NCBI GenBank assembly: GCA_003667245.1
Contig: RCNN01000034.1
Span: 62,001 to 126,000, forward strand
Source: Heterostelium multicystogenum
Lineage: Eukaryota; Evosea; Eumycetozoa; Acytosteliales; Acytosteliaceae
DNA length: 64,000 nt
Direction of reading: 5' to 3'
Shown here: in pieces, positions 49,225-61,692 of the stretch
How the letters are laid out: each line of letters begins with the position of its first letter
Position numbering within the stretch: the first letter of the stretch is position 1
The notes under the pieces: model-generated
Seen by the model: only the letters and a program-made list of their open reading frames with translations
Told to the model about the DNA's origin: nothing
The model's database searches: none
Program-made: the position numbers and the translations under genes

Positions 49225-50983
49225 TTAAAAAATTTTAGTAGAATCTTTGGAACTCTTCTTGTTTTTCTTTCCGAAATCAAACTTGGATCCCTCCAAACCA
49301 CCTGATGTATAACCAGTAGTTTGTCCTGATGTTGCACCAGAGGTTTGTCCCAGATGTTTGACCGGTAGTTTGGTCCTGAAGTAGCAGAAGTTGCACCAGA
49401 GGTTTGTCCTGAAGTTTGTCCTGAAGTTTGTCCGGAAGTTTGTCCTGAAGTTTGTCCTGAAGTTTGTCCTGAGGTCTGACCAGTAGTTTGTCCTGAAGTT
49501 TGACCGGAAGTTTGTCCAGTAGTTTGTCCAGTGGTTGGGTTACTAGAGGTACCAGTGGTTGGTTGTGATGATGATCCAGAGGTACCTGATTGAGTGGTTG
49601 ATCCAGATTTGAGTTGTGAAACCAGTTCCTGAGGTTGTAGTACCTGATTGTGAACCGGATTGTGAACCAGAGGTGGTACCAGAGGTAACCTGATTGGGTG
49701 GTTGATCCCGAACTTGACTTTCCTGATGATCCTCCTGATGATGACTTTCCTGATGATCCTCCTGATGACTTACCTGAGATCCTCCTGATGATCCACCCGA
49801 TGATTTTCCTGATGAATCCACCTGAAAGATCCACCAGAAGTCTTACCTGATGAAGAACCACCACTAGTAGCTGGACCGGTAGTGTGGGAAGCAGTAGTAG
49901 CTGGACCAGAGGAAGATGGACCAGAAGATGATGGATGCCAGTGTGAGTGGCTGGACCAGTAGTTGAATGAGCAGAGGTAGCTGGACCAGTTGTTGTGTGG
50001 GTAGCTGGACCGGTAGTAGTGTGAGTAGCTGGACCAGTAGTAGTGTGAGTGGAAGTAGCTGGAACCAGTTGTTTGTGTGTGGGTGGAAGTTGAGCCAGTG
50101 GTTGTTGGCTTGGGGAAAGCAACATAGATGGTCATCATTGCAAAACATTCCTTGATTGGCTTGTTGTTTTTGGTAAACAGCAACGGTAGTGTATGATTGT
50201 CCCTTAACCAATGAAAACAACTGAAGAGCATGGTGTCATTGAAAAGAGAACTCCACCTTGGTAAAGTGGGGTAGATACACACAATACTTGACCTGTAGAA
50301 GCAACAAAACTGACATTGACAACACCAGTTGAGGCTGAAGTCAAGAAGTAGGCAGCATCAACAGATGATTGCCATGTGACACTGCTCTTTTGACGAAAAC
50401 TCCACCAGTACCTGGAACATTGAAATGAAGTTGAGTTGGCAGTAGCTGAAGTTGAAGTACGGATCAATGGCAAACTAGCAGGGGATTGTGGTGAAAACTT
50501 CAAATAAAACTGACTGAGACATTGGTGGTCTCCTTGGCAGTTGAGAAAAATAGGAAAGAGTCAACGAAGCATTGGAGTTGGCTGGTACGGCAATGACGTA
50601 TGGTGATGGGGAAAACCATTGGTTGGGCAATATTGGAAAGAGTGAATGAAATGATCTTTCTGGTGGATGGCTTATTTACAGAGATATCGACAGCCAAAAC
50701 TTTGAGATATTCACGATCGTATTGCTTGGAGCTTGAGTCATTAAGGAAAAGAACCTGGACACCTGTGATTTCATAGGCACCTTGTGGCATGGGAATATTA
50801 TTGAAAGTTTTAGTTACAACTTTTCCATTGACAACTGGACCTGCTTTTAAGATGTAGTTGAATGTTTGTCCATACTATAGTAAATAACTATTAGTCTTCT
50901 ACTCTCTGTTGTTGATAAAGATTAAGCGATCTTACAGCAACTGAAATAATCAGTAAAATGGTTAATAATGTTAATTTTAACAT
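49225..50983 (-). CDS. secreted protein with N-terminal globular domain and Thr/Ser/Gly mucin-like repeats
   Basis: Start 50983; signal peptide MLKLTLLTILLIISVAYGQ across a 61-bp intron (50875-50935). A globular part of about 250 residues follows (GAYEITGVQVLFLNDSSSKQ, REYLKVLAVDIS, SASTGVVNVSFVASTGQVLC, LVKGQSYTTVAVYQK). Then tandem repeats: GPATHTTT units (50000-50080), a GPSSSGPATT part, SGKSSGGSSG units (49700-49850), SGTTSGSQSG, and GQTSGQT units (49340-49530). The end is SGGLEGSKFDFGKKNKKSS...KIF with TAA at 49225. Several one-base shifts occur, so repeats appear in different frames. Such Thr/Ser arrays are heavily O-glycosylated in dictyostelid matrix and spore-coat proteins. The N-terminal domain may be a carbohydrate-binding module, but I cannot confirm it. 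Confidence 0.6.
49340..49535 (-). repeat. tandem repeat encoding GQTSGQT
   Basis: A 12-15 bp unit reading AAACTTCAGGAC on the minus strand, about 13 copies, within the mucin-like gene. Confidence 0.9.
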
Positions 50984-51837
50984 TTTATATATTTTTCTTT
51001 ATTTGTACAGAGAGATAAATATCTATTGATACAAATAAATTGTAAACTTGGTATCGTAATTCAAATTGGTGTAGATTACTGATTTGGAGGAACTAGTAGA
51101 AGAAGTATCTTTGGATGGCAAATGATTTCGTAAGTTTTTATTGTGATAATAAAAAAAAGCTATTTTAAAACACCTCCAACAAGGTGGGTCTGTTTACTAT
51201 GGTTGTTTGACCCCATTGGATAAGGTGGATATGGTGCAAATTGGGATGAAAAAATCAGGATCATGAAAATATCTTGGTGGGGTACTACAAAATAGTTTTT
51301 TACAAAGTTTTGCCAAAAAGCCGCAAAGAGTTTCGATAAGTTGACAGAAAATTTCGAAAAGTAATAAACCAAATTGAAGAAATTGTGATTCCACGCATTA
51401 TGACAGCCCTTACACAGATCCAACCTCGTCTTGTCATTTTTTCTGAAATGTCACAGAGCAAATCACATCTTGAAAACTACGAGTAATTCTCGAGGTTCAT
51501 CTAATTAACATACTCTTTTGAAATACATCCATCTTAATATGACTAGAGTGGCATTATTCAATTGCTTTATTAATTTGTGGTTGGTACTGCAACCTCATTC
51601 CATTTCATTTCCTCGTTTCGTTGATATTTGTATAGACGGAAAGTGCATTGAAAATTTCATTTGCAACTCTGAAAGGTTGATGTATTTGTCTAAATGCGAA
51701 TGAATTTAACATTTTCAATTCAATTTAATTTAATCTATCTAGTAGCTACCATCATCCATCAATCAATCCTAGAGCTTTTAATCACCATTATTTAATAATT
51801 ATATCTGTCTTTTTATTTATCTTCTAAGCTAACTATT
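50984..51837. other. intergenic
   Basis: AT-rich spacer. A minus-strand open frame of 87 codons (51160-51423) has no ATG start and no recognised domain. Confidence 0.5.
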
Positions 51838-52441
51838 TTATAACTTTGTTCCACATTTTGTGCAGAATTTGTTTTCTGGTTTTGCTTCTACTTGACAACT
51901 TGAACATCTCTTTGGACCTGTATTTCCACCCATTGATTGAATATATTGATCTGATGGTGCTATATATTTATGTGTAGGATATGATAGGTAATAGGAGTAA
52001 GTCAAATGTTTCTGTTGTTTACACTTGATCAAGAGTTTAATAGTAATAATTAATTACCTAATGGGTATTTATGTTTGATGTTTTCTTGTGGATTGCAAAA
52101 ATATTTGTTCATGAATAGCGAATACCTTTGGAGCAGCTGCTTGTTCTTCTTTGATCAAATTTCCATAACAAATCATATGATAATCCTTTTTTATTGGAAA
52201 AGAAGTTTAGCAATCATTATTTCAGTAGAGACATTTATCAACATTTCAGCATATCACTAACATTTCCATTCACCTCACCCTCCTATCTGAACTCATTACC
52301 TCACTCACTCACTCACTCAACCAACTCCCATCAAGTCTGTTTCTTTTCCTAGCTTACCACTCCCTTGTAATATTGACGCTCAGCAAAATAAACCTTCTTA
52401 TTGCAATATGGACAAATTGATGGTGCTCCAACAGTAGACAT
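51838..52441 (-). CDS. LIM-type zinc finger plus C-terminal zinc-ribbon protein
   Basis: Exon 1 (from 52441) encodes MSTVGAPSICPYCNKKVYFA ERQYYKGV and stops at a GTAAGC donor; CPYCNKKVYFAE is the first half of a LIM domain. A long gap with a TCAC repeat (52303-52320) follows. A second patch (52130-52220) encodes KKDYHMICYGNLIKEEQAAA, the end of a LIM domain, but the stretch around its first Cys pair has frame problems. A last exon (after an AG near 52018) encodes HLTYSYYLSYPTHKYIAPSD and ends RCSSCQVEAKPENKFCTKCG TKL-stop, a C-x2-C...C-x2-C zinc ribbon. LIM domains bind protein partners, often at the actin cytoskeleton. The exon structure in the middle is uncertain. Confidence 0.6.
52303..52320. 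repeat. (TCAC)n microsatellite inside LIM-gene intron
   Basis: Four to five TCAC units in the intron between the two halves of the LIM domain. Confidence 0.9.
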
Positions 52442-52679
52442 GATTGATGTTGACTTTATTAAATAGGTATAATTACAATATTTATTTCTATAGAAAATGT
52501 ATATATGTACAACTTTAGATATATATAAATATATCACTTTATTTTGTTTACAAAAAAGGACTTCGACTTGTCATCATAATTTATTTTTAATTAAAATTTT
52601 TGATCATTCATTTTCAATTAAAAAATGGGTAACCTAAAAATTGGGTTAAAAAGGAAGTTGAAAGAATTTTGATTCAAAG

Positions 52680-52722
52680 TTTTTTTTTTTTTTTTTTGCG
52701 TGAAAGGTGTAGCACCTTTCAC
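52680..52722. repeat. T18 homopolymer next to a perfect 10-bp hairpin
   Basis: T run 52680-52697, then GTGAAAGGTG (52700-52709), loop TAG, CACCTTTCAC (52713-52722). On the minus strand this is a hairpin followed by A18. Confidence 0.9.
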
Positions 52723-53891
52723 TTTTGTCTGACATAGAAATTCATTTACCATACAATGATATACACATAATGATTGATGATAAAGACTCAGTTTAGTCAC
52801 GCTACTTGCACTACTACTCATAATTTATATAGATATAAGATATAATGGTTTCATGATCATTCATTGTTTTGCACTCACTTGAATCGATTCGAATTTCTAA
52901 CCTATGATAAGTTTAAGAAAATAAATAAATATTTTTTGATGATGGTCAACAGCAACAATAATAATAATAAAAATTATTTTTAGAAAGTAATTTTTTTGGG
53001 TGTAAATGATGGATTGGGCAAGTTTCCACACCTATCAAAAATAAAAAAAACTATACCACAAGACACCCATTTTTTTCGGGTAAAATGGATTATTTGATGT
53101 AAACATTTTAAAAAAATTGCTTATTTTTGATTTTATGTGTGTTTCAAAATAATTTTAAAATTATTTATTTTAAATAAAATTATTGATTGCAGTGCAGTTT
53201 GGTTTGGTTTTTGGTACCTTGAAGAAGCTCTGCACAACAACCTACTTTGCAACAAGCGTTATTATTGTTGTTTGTTGGTATATCTTGTGTTTGCTGCATT
53301 CATAAAATCATTCCACTCAACTATTCTCAATCATTGAAAATCATCAAATAGATAAATAAATAATAATAATAATAACTAGAGTAATAATAATAATAATATT
53401 ATTATTATCAATTTTTCAAGTCCAAGTTCAACCATTGTGTTTTCGATCAGAAATAGAATAGAGATTATTTTATTAGCCAATCAATATTTATTTATTTAAT
53501 TAGTAAAACTGTATTTTAAACAACAAATATTTATAGGTAGGTTCACTATTAATTCTTAAAGCAGTATATCAAATAATATTATCATCACATGTTGTGTTAC
53601 TGTTGGTTTGACAGCAAGCGAAGCCAAAACAAACTTCAAAAGACAACCCAATTCCACTTTTTTGAAAAATTTAGACAGATTTTTTTTCATTTTTCAGCAT
53701 TGTAATTATTGATGGTCATTGCACATCAAACACCAAATTCATAAAAAACAAATCAAACAACATCATATTAGAATAAATCTTTTGTATAACTTAAAGTAGA
53801 GATCAAAGAAATAATTATAGCTTTAGAAATATTTAAAAGTACTGTACTTTACTTTATTCATATGATTCATTTAGATTGTTTGTTTAGTTAA

Positions 53892-53935
53892 ACAAAAACA
53901 AAAACAAATACAAAAACAAAAACAAAAACAAAAAC
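53892..53935. repeat. (AAAACA)n microsatellite
   Basis: About seven imperfect AAAACA units. Confidence 0.9.
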
Positions 53936-54468
53936 GAATCACTAAATCAAATCAATCAAATAAAACAAGCACACAAATAAACACACTAAAAAACAATTGC
54001 ACAATTGATCAATCATTACCCATATCTCAAACCCATTTTCAACCAAAATAAATAATAATAATTTTTATAAGCCAAAAACAAACAAATAATATTTATTTAC
54101 AAAATCATATAAATAATAATAATAACATTGTGCAATTCATCAAATTGAGTTGATTGATTATCATTGGTAACATTTGAAATCACTGAAGCTTTACCATCAT
54201 CCACCATCCATTCATTCATATTTTATGTTGTTGTTGTTTGTTTTGTTTTTTTTCTAAGCTTTAACAATAACTCGTCCAGTAGTAACTTCTATAATAATAG
54301 CATAAGATAATATAGCTTACTAATATACAACTAACTATAGTTTAATATAGTATTTATTTGTACCATTAGAAAAAAACAAAAAATTATTTATAAAAACAAC
54401 AAACAACAACAATTGTATATCATTAAAACAGGTTAGTAATTGATTAAAAGTAACAGAAACTAGCAACA

Positions 54469-57400
54469 ATGGTATGTAGACACTTGATACTCATGATCTT
54501 AAGATTACAACTATATTGATTCCTTTATTGTTTAGTCTAAAAAAGTACAAGCCAAGCAAGGTACAGATGATCTTGTTATGCTTCCCAAGATCTCTGAGGA
54601 GGAGATTGTTGAAAATCTAAAGAAGCGTTATATGAATGATTTCATCTATGTAGGTATCATCATCATCGACAACAACAACAACAACAACAACAGCAGGAAA
54701 CAACTGGATCAAGTTGAAATCTTCAAACCAACCTGGAAAAATAGAATTTAGAAAAAAAATAAACAAATTATTAATAATATTTTCCATTTTGGAAATTCAA
54801 TTGTGCAAATTTAGACAAATATTGGACCAGTATTGATTTCAGTAAATCCATTTAGAAATTTGAATAATACAGGTGACGATTATGTCGAGGCTTACAGAGG
54901 CAAACATGCACAGGAAGTGCCCCCACATATCTACCAGCTGGCAGAGTCATCCTATCGTGCCATGAAGAACGATCAGGAGAATCAGTGTGTTATTATTTCA
55001 GGTGAGTCTGGTGCCGGTAAGACTGAGGCAGCCAAGATGATTATGAACTACATTTCAAAGGTTTCTGGTGGAACTGAAAAGGTCGAGTACGTCAAGCACG
55101 TCATTCTCGGATCGAATCCATTGCTCGAGGCATTCGGTAATGCCAAAACTTTGCGTAACAACAACTCTTCGCGTTTCGGAAAGTATTTCGAAATTCCAAT
55201 TCGACAAGGCCGGTGATCCCGTCGGTGGTAAGATCTATAACTACCTGCTGGAGAAGTCGAGAGTCGTCTTCCAGAACCCAGGTGAGCGTAATTTCCATAT
55301 TTTCTACCAATTGCTGGCTGGTGCATCGGCACAAGAGAAGCGTGATTTTGTGCTCTCCACCCCAGATTCTTTCTACTATCTCAACCAATCCGAGTGCTAC
55401 ACAGTCGATGGTGTCGACGACGCTGCCGACTACCGTGAGGTGCGTGATGCTATGAAGGTCATCGGTTTGTCCGACGACGAGCAAAGCATCTTGATGCGTA
55501 TTGTAGCTTGTGTTTTGCATATTGGTAACATCTATTTCATTGAGGACGACAAGGGTAACGCCGCCGTCTATGATCCAAATGCTTTGGACTTGGCTGCTAG
55601 CATGTTGTGCATCGATTCTGCAACTCTCCAGAACGCTATTCTCTTCCGTGTCATCAAACACTGGTGGTGCTGGTGGTGGATCCGGTAACCGTCGTTCCAC
55701 TTACAACGTACCACAAAATGTCGAGCAAGCCAATGGTGCCCGTGATGCCTTGGCCCGTACCATCTACGACCGTATGTTCACCTGGCTGGTCGAGCGTGTC
55801 AACATTGCCTTGTCCTACTACCAAACTCCATACAAGAACGTAATTGGTATCTTGGATATTTTCGGATTCGAGATTTTCGAGAAGAATGGATTCGAACAGT
55901 TTTGTATCAATTTTGTAAATGAGAAGCTCCAGCAATACTTTATCGAGCTGACATTGAAGGCTGAGCAGGAAGAGTACGTCCGTGAGGGTATCAAGTGGGA
56001 GCCAATCAAATATTTCAACAATCAAATCGTATGTGATTTGATCGAAGGTAAAGCTCCACCAGGTATCTTCTCGCTTCTCGACGATATTTGCTACACAATC
56101 CACGCCCAATCCAGTGGTACCGATCAAAAGTTTCTTGAAAAGATGGCAGGTGTCTATGATGGACATCTCCATTGGCGTGCCATGACTGGTGCCTTTGCCG
56201 TTAAGCACTATGCCGGTGAGGTAACCTACGAAGCCGAGGGTTTCTCTGACAAGAACAAAGATACTTTGTTCAGCGACTTGATTGAGGCCGTTCAGACCAG
56301 TAAGATGTCTTTCTTGACCTCACTCTTCAACGACGACACCACCTCTTCACTCCAAAAGAAGCGTCCAACTACCGCTGGTTTCAAGATTAAAAACTCTGCT
56401 GCCGATCTCATGAAGGCATTGTCCCAATGTACTCCTCACTACATTCGTTGTATCAAGCCAAACGAAACCAAGAAGGCTAAGGACTGGGAAGGTAGTCGTG
56501 TTAGACATCAAGTCCAATATTTGGGTCTCCTCGAAAATGTCCGTGTACGTCGTGCTGGTTTCGCCTACCGTGCTCCTTTCGAGCGTTTCTTGCGTCGTTA
56601 CAAGAAGCTCTCTCCCAAGACCTGGGGTCTCTGGGGTGAGTGGAAGGGTGATCCAAAGGAGGGTGCCAGAACCATCTGTCAAGACCTCAACCTCGACCCA
56701 GGACAATGGCAAATGGGTCAATCCAAGATTTTCATTCGTCACCCAGAGACTGTCTTCCACCTCGAAGAGTCACTCGATCGTAAGGATACCGAGTGCATCA
56801 TGAAGATCCAAAAGGCCTTCAGAAACTGGAAGGCCAAGAAACACTCATTGGAGCAACGTGCCCAAATCGCCGACATCTTCAAGAACAAGAAGGAGCGTCA
56901 ACGTAATTCAATCGATCGTAAATTCACAATGGACTACATCGACTTTGACAACCAATTCCAAATTCAAGAGGCAATGGAAAATGCACACAAGAAGGAACGT
57001 ATTATTTTCGCAGACCACGTTGTCAAGGTAGATCGTCGTGCCAAGACCAAGCCATTGACATTGGTCGTCTCAGAGCAAGCCATCTACTTTGTAGAAAAGA
57101 CAATCAAGAAGAAGGTAGAGATTTTCACACTACTCCGTAGAATTCAAATTAGAGACATCCGTTCCATCTCTGTATCGACATTGGCTGATAACTACGTAGT
57201 TTTAGGATTGCCAGAGTTGACCAAGTCATTGAGAATGACAAGAAGACAGAGTTGATTATCAATTTAATTGAAAACTACAAGATCTTGACTGGTTCCACTC
57301 TCAACGTCAACTTCTCAGATAATATCAACTAACACTCTTAAGAAGGGTGAGCAACGTACCATGACATTCGCCAAGAACGAGCAAGCTCAACCAGTTCCAA

Positions 57401-58004
57401 TCTTGAAGAAGGGTAGTAAAGGTCCAGCCGTTGGTGTCGCCACCGGTTTGCCAAGCTCAACAGACTCTACACCAAAGAACTACAATCCAAACTCAATGGC
57501 ACAAGCTCAAGTTCGTCCACCCCAAGCCGGTCGTGGAAGAGGTGGAGCCATGCCACCAGCCAACGGTATGCCACAACAGCAACAGCAACAACAACAACAG
57601 GCACCAAGACAAATGCCAGTACACAAATGGGTGGTGGTGGAATGCCACAAGGAGGTGGAAGAGGCGCCCCAATGGGTGGTGGTGGAATGCCACAAGGAGG
57701 TGGAAGAGGAGCCCCAATGGGAGCAGGTAGAGGAGCCCCAATGGGAGGAGGTGGAAGAGGAGCACCAATGGGAGGAGGAGCACCAGCAGGAGGTGGACAA
57801 GTTCGTCCTCCACAACCAAAGCCAGCCGCCCCACAGAGACCAACTGTCAAAGCATTGTACGACTATGACGCCGCCAGTCAAGATGAGCTTTCCTTCAAGG
57901 AGGGTGACATGATCGTCATCATCCAAAAGGACAACGGTGGATGGTGGGAAGGTGAACTCCGTGGTAAGAAAGGATGGGTTCCAGCCAACTATGTCAGTGG
58001 TTAA
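54469..58004 (+). CDS. myoB: class I unconventional myosin heavy chain, myosin IB type
   Basis: Actin motor linking membrane to actin at the leading edge, macropinosomes and phagocytic cups. Exon 1 is only the ATG (54469-54471); exon 2 54536-54649; exon 3 54816-58004. Motor: P-loop [12 protein letters not shown], switch [13 protein letters not shown], switch [22 protein letters not shown], actin-binding [14 protein letters not shown]. The TEDS position is Ser in RRSTY, 16 residues before DALAR, and fits the (K/R)-x-S/T-x-Y consensus of PAK-type heavy-chain kinases. One IQ motif ([16 protein letters not shown]), a basic TH1 tail, a Gly/Pro/Gln/Met-rich segment ([13 protein letters not shown] repeats) and a C-terminal SH3 ([20 protein letters not shown]...PANYV). 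Five one-base breaks: 55196, 55656, about 57214, about 57331 and about 57622. Tail order TH1-GPQ-SH3 is that of long-tailed myosin I. Confidence 0.96.
57575..57601 (+). repeat. CAG/CAA tract (poly-Gln) in the myoB tail
   Basis: Nine consecutive Gln codons at the start of the Gly/Pro/Gln-rich tail segment. Confidence 0.85.
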
Positions 58005-58224
58005 ATCATTTATAAACAATAATAATAATAATAATAATATTACCATAAAGCAAAATAAAACATTAGAAATAAATATTTGTAGTTAAATGTATATAACATC
58101 AACTTGCTGATTCACAGGAATGTCACTATTATTGATTCTGATCATATGCAGATGGTCCTTGATAATATACACTCTAAATTTTATATATCTTCATATCTTA
58201 CTGATAAGCAATACCGACACCTCA

Positions 58225-60026
58225 TCAAGGATGAAGCAGTGGATATATATATAGTTTTATTAATAATGTGATTAGGCTTATTCTGGCATTTTTCTTTGAT
58301 CGACGATTTACAGATTGTTGAACAACAGGTCTAATGTTATCTTTTAGCCATGTGACAGTTTCCCGGGAAAGAGATTCGTCATCAAAAATAGAGGGAGGTA
58401 TTCCTTCGGTACGGTTTTTGTGAAGCCACTCCAAGACTTCTATATGATTACCATTAGCAGCAAACTTCATAGCCCTTTGGTGCAGCCCTCTGTCCTATTA
58501 ATATGTAGGAATTATGATAATATCCAAAAATCCATGCTTAGCTGCGTTGTCCATTGCCTTTTGAGTACATCCTTCTGTGCGATTATAATGAAGAAATTTA
58601 ATAACTTCTAAGCTGGTGTTGATCCATGCTTTTTGAGAAAACCTGGCCGTAACGAACATATTATCATAATGTTGGTTACCAATTTCATCAATGGCGCTGG
58701 TCGTACATCCTTCAGTACGGTTCTCGTGTAGCCATTTGACAAACTTCAAGATTTCCCATCCTTGCTGCTTTGTCCATGGCCTTTTTGGTGGCATCCTTCA
58801 GTACGATTCTCATGTAGCCATTTTACAATATCTAGGTGGTTGAAAGTGGCAGCTGAATCCATTGCTTTTGTAGTGCATCCTTCACTTCTATGGATGCCTC
58901 AGCCACTTTACAACATCGAGATGTCCATTCTCAGCTGCTAAATTCATTGCTTCTTTAGTAGTTTGTAACGTTATTGGATGAAGTAGTTTGATTGAATCGA
59001 GGTGACCTTTTTCAGCAGCATTCTCAATTGCATATTTAGAGCAACCTTCGCTACGGTTGGAAAGAAGGAACTCCATTATTTCAGTATTAAAGCAAAGATC
59101 AACAGCAGCCTCTGTGCAACCTTCAGTTCTGTTTTCGTGCAGCCATTTGACTATTGCAAAATGACCATTTTCAGCAGCTAGGTCCATAGCCATTTTGGTA
59201 ACATCCTTCAGTTCTATTTGCATGCAACCATTTCACAATTTCCAACTGACCTTTTCAGCGGCGATATCCATGGCAGCGGAAAGTACAGCCTTCAGTACGG
59301 TTTTCGTGCAGCCATTGAACCATATGCAAGTATCCTTTTGAAGCAGCACTTGCCATGGCATTCTTTGAGCACTCACAATTTTATTGTCGTGCAACCATTT
59401 CAAAACTTCAAAATGACCACAATCTACTGCTATGTCTAAAAGCTTAGAGACGTCGGAGCAGTCTTCACCCTCATTCTCACTATCATTGTCTTCATCATCT
59501 TCATCGATATAGTTTTCCTCGGATCATCGGTTTCATCATCATCTCTGAAAACATGAATATCTTGGTTTTGTTCGCGTAAGTATTCTAGGATGTGCATATG
59601 ATTTTCTTGAACAGCTTCGATGTACATTCTATTTCTTGGTCTATCTTGAGGTCTATTCACTGCTAGCCATTTGATAATTTCAAGATTTCCAATCTTGGCT
59701 GCGCCTTCGTAGACCGAAGACTCTAGGATGACCGAGCGTTTGCCTACCAATGACGAGATATATTGTACAGTCTCGAGATCACCAGATAACGAAGATAAAA
59801 TCAAAGCTCTATCTAGCACGTTTGTATTAATTGACGGTGTAGCTGAAATACACAACTTTAGCTGTTCCAAATACCCATGTGCTGCCAATGATTGTGGGCT
59901 ACGCAAGAGTTCTCTCCACCTCAATTTTGAATATCCATCGTTACTCTTATAAGAATAGACATGATTGAATATAATAGTATTTAATAATTTATTATTAAAT
60001 ATTTTTAAAAATAATTCTGTTTTCAT
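58225..60026 (-). CDS. dictyostelid degenerate ankyrin-repeat protein
   Basis: Start 60026 ([20 protein letters not shown]). The N-terminus ([20 protein letters not shown]) resembles the F-box-like lead of this dictyostelid family. An array of degenerate ankyrin repeats follows, with [61 protein letters not shown] and similar; [10 protein letters not shown] recurs every 30-34 residues. An acidic insert ([15 protein letters not shown]) sits at about 59470. The end is near 58225. At least six one-base frame changes, each leaving the repeat pattern intact. Related proteins are very numerous in dictyostelids and their roles are mostly unknown; F-box plus ankyrin would suit a ubiquitin-ligase adaptor. 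Confidence 0.8.
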
Positions 60027-60968
60027 GTTATCCCTGTTATTATTATTACAATTTAGCACAGACAACTTGAAGGCGGAATCTATATGATTGTTTTTAATTA
60101 ACAGTTATCTTAATGAGAGAGCCTGACAAAACTTTCTCAGATTATAGAGGTTCCTACTGGGTCATCTTAGGTCAGCGGCACAGAAGATATTAATCTCTAA
60201 AACTTACGAAGATTGAACAATAAAAAATCAAAAAGTGGTTTTACAAGAAATTAATTAATATCTAAAAGACAACCAGAAACAGAACTAAAATTATTCAAAA
60301 ATTATCATATTTTGAAAAAAATGAAAAACCATAAAATCAAATCTGTAAAATCAATCAATGCTTTTGTAAGATGAAATTACTCATTTTTACAAGGTCCCCT
60401 TACAGCAATTTAAACACTTCTAATTGTCAAAGAAACCTTCGGGATCTGTCCTATTCTTTTAAAAATTTTCAATTCCGCATGCGTTAAAATGTTAATTAGT
60501 GGTTCTTTCATCATGTAAGTTTCAAACAGATTATCTAAGAAAACTATTGAAATAATTGATAGTAAAATAGAAAATTGATGGCTTCGGTCATCTGATAAAT
60601 AAAGCCTAATACTTCAATTTTTACTCCAAAAAAAAAAAAAACAAAAATGATTGATAGAATTATAGACTAAATAAAGACACAATTATACATGAAGAGAGTA
60701 TTTCCTAAATTATACTTTTTCATTATTTATCAAGGACTATCTAATATTTATTTGATTTATATGACATTTTTCCATTTTCAAGCGATTATTCTCAAAAAAT
60801 AGTTTAAAAATATATTTATCTAATTAAACTAACAATTGACTATTAAAACCAAATAGAGATTTAAATTTCAGTATAAATAAGACATCCATGGTAATTGAAC
60901 ATTCATCAAATTGAAAATTAAACTAATTTATATCACAATCAAATCAAATAAACATTAACCATTTAAAA
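60027..60968. other. divergent intergenic region
   Basis: About 940 bp, AT-rich, between divergent genes; a more GC-balanced patch at 60140-60200 has no open frame of note. Confidence 0.5.
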
Positions 60969-61255
60969 ATGACTCTTTTCAGTAAATATCTTTAGCTTTC
61001 TAGATTGATTTATTTATTAATATTACCTTTTAATAGAATCAATTTCATTAATTGGAGACTCATTCTCTGGTTCTCATGGAGTGGACTCATCATCATTCAC
61101 CAACATTGGCTTCATCCAATATGAACACTTTGGAATCTGAAAATTCAGCTTCATGTTGCTTTGGAAGAAGAAGAAACACAACTATCATTTTTGGAGATGT
61201 CAATGTTGGATCTTTCGGTGGATGTGGTGGATGTTGTGGTTTCGGTGGTTTCTAA
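60969..61255 (+). CDS. hssA/B-like small Gly/Cys-rich protein
   Basis: Exon 1 is 13 nt (60969-60981, MTLF plus one base); a 55-bp intron (60982-61036); exon 2 61037-61255. MTLF followed by SISLIGDSFSGSHG and a C-terminal Gly/Cys tail (GGCGGCCGFGGF) is the pattern of the dictyostelid hssA/B family, including the split right after MTLF. One extra T near 61105 must be removed to link FTNIGSSN to MNTLESENSASCCFGRRR. About 75-78 residues. These genes are numerous and many are cell-type or development regulated in D. discoideum; the biochemical function is unknown. Only one copy is seen here. Confidence 0.8.
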
Positions 61256-61692
61256 TCATTTTAACATATTATTTATAAAATGTTAATAAATATTTAAGTT
61301 TGATTTAATAAATAATATGTTTTATTATAATAATTTCTTAATCTTTAACATCTGTCATGATATATTAATATTTGTAAATTTGTATAAAGTTTAACAGTGT
61401 TTTCTATTAGATTCGATCTGTTTCTCCCCTCATGACACTTTTAAACTATTAAACATTTATATTGAAATTTTAACCAATAACCTGAAAATGTGACAATGAT
61501 AGAAGTAGTAGATGATTTGTCTTTTCCAAAAATAAAGAGGCATGCGAACTTACTAACTAAAACCCAAATATTCAATACTATTAATTCTAGTTATTTTAAA
61601 AAATATTACTTTATTTTGTGTATTATTATATTTAATAAACAATTTAAATTACAATCCAATAAGGTTTAATAATATCTTCTTTGGAAAAAACA
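61256..61692. other. intergenic between convergent genes
   Basis: AT-rich spacer; nothing else recognised. Confidence 0.6.

Larger units (their letters stand above)
52442..54468. other. 2-kb intergenic region
   Basis: AT-rich. Contains a T18 run with an adjacent hairpin (listed separately), an AAAACA repeat and the myosin IB promoter/leader. A minus-strand ORF with a true ATG (52821, starting MSSSASSVTKLSLYHQSLCV) crosses the T18 run and ends in poly-Lys; doubtful as a gene. Confidence 0.5.

Noticed and set aside
51160..51423. 87-codon minus-strand ORF
   Set aside because: Opens with TTG, no ATG, no known domain, overlapping frame also open.
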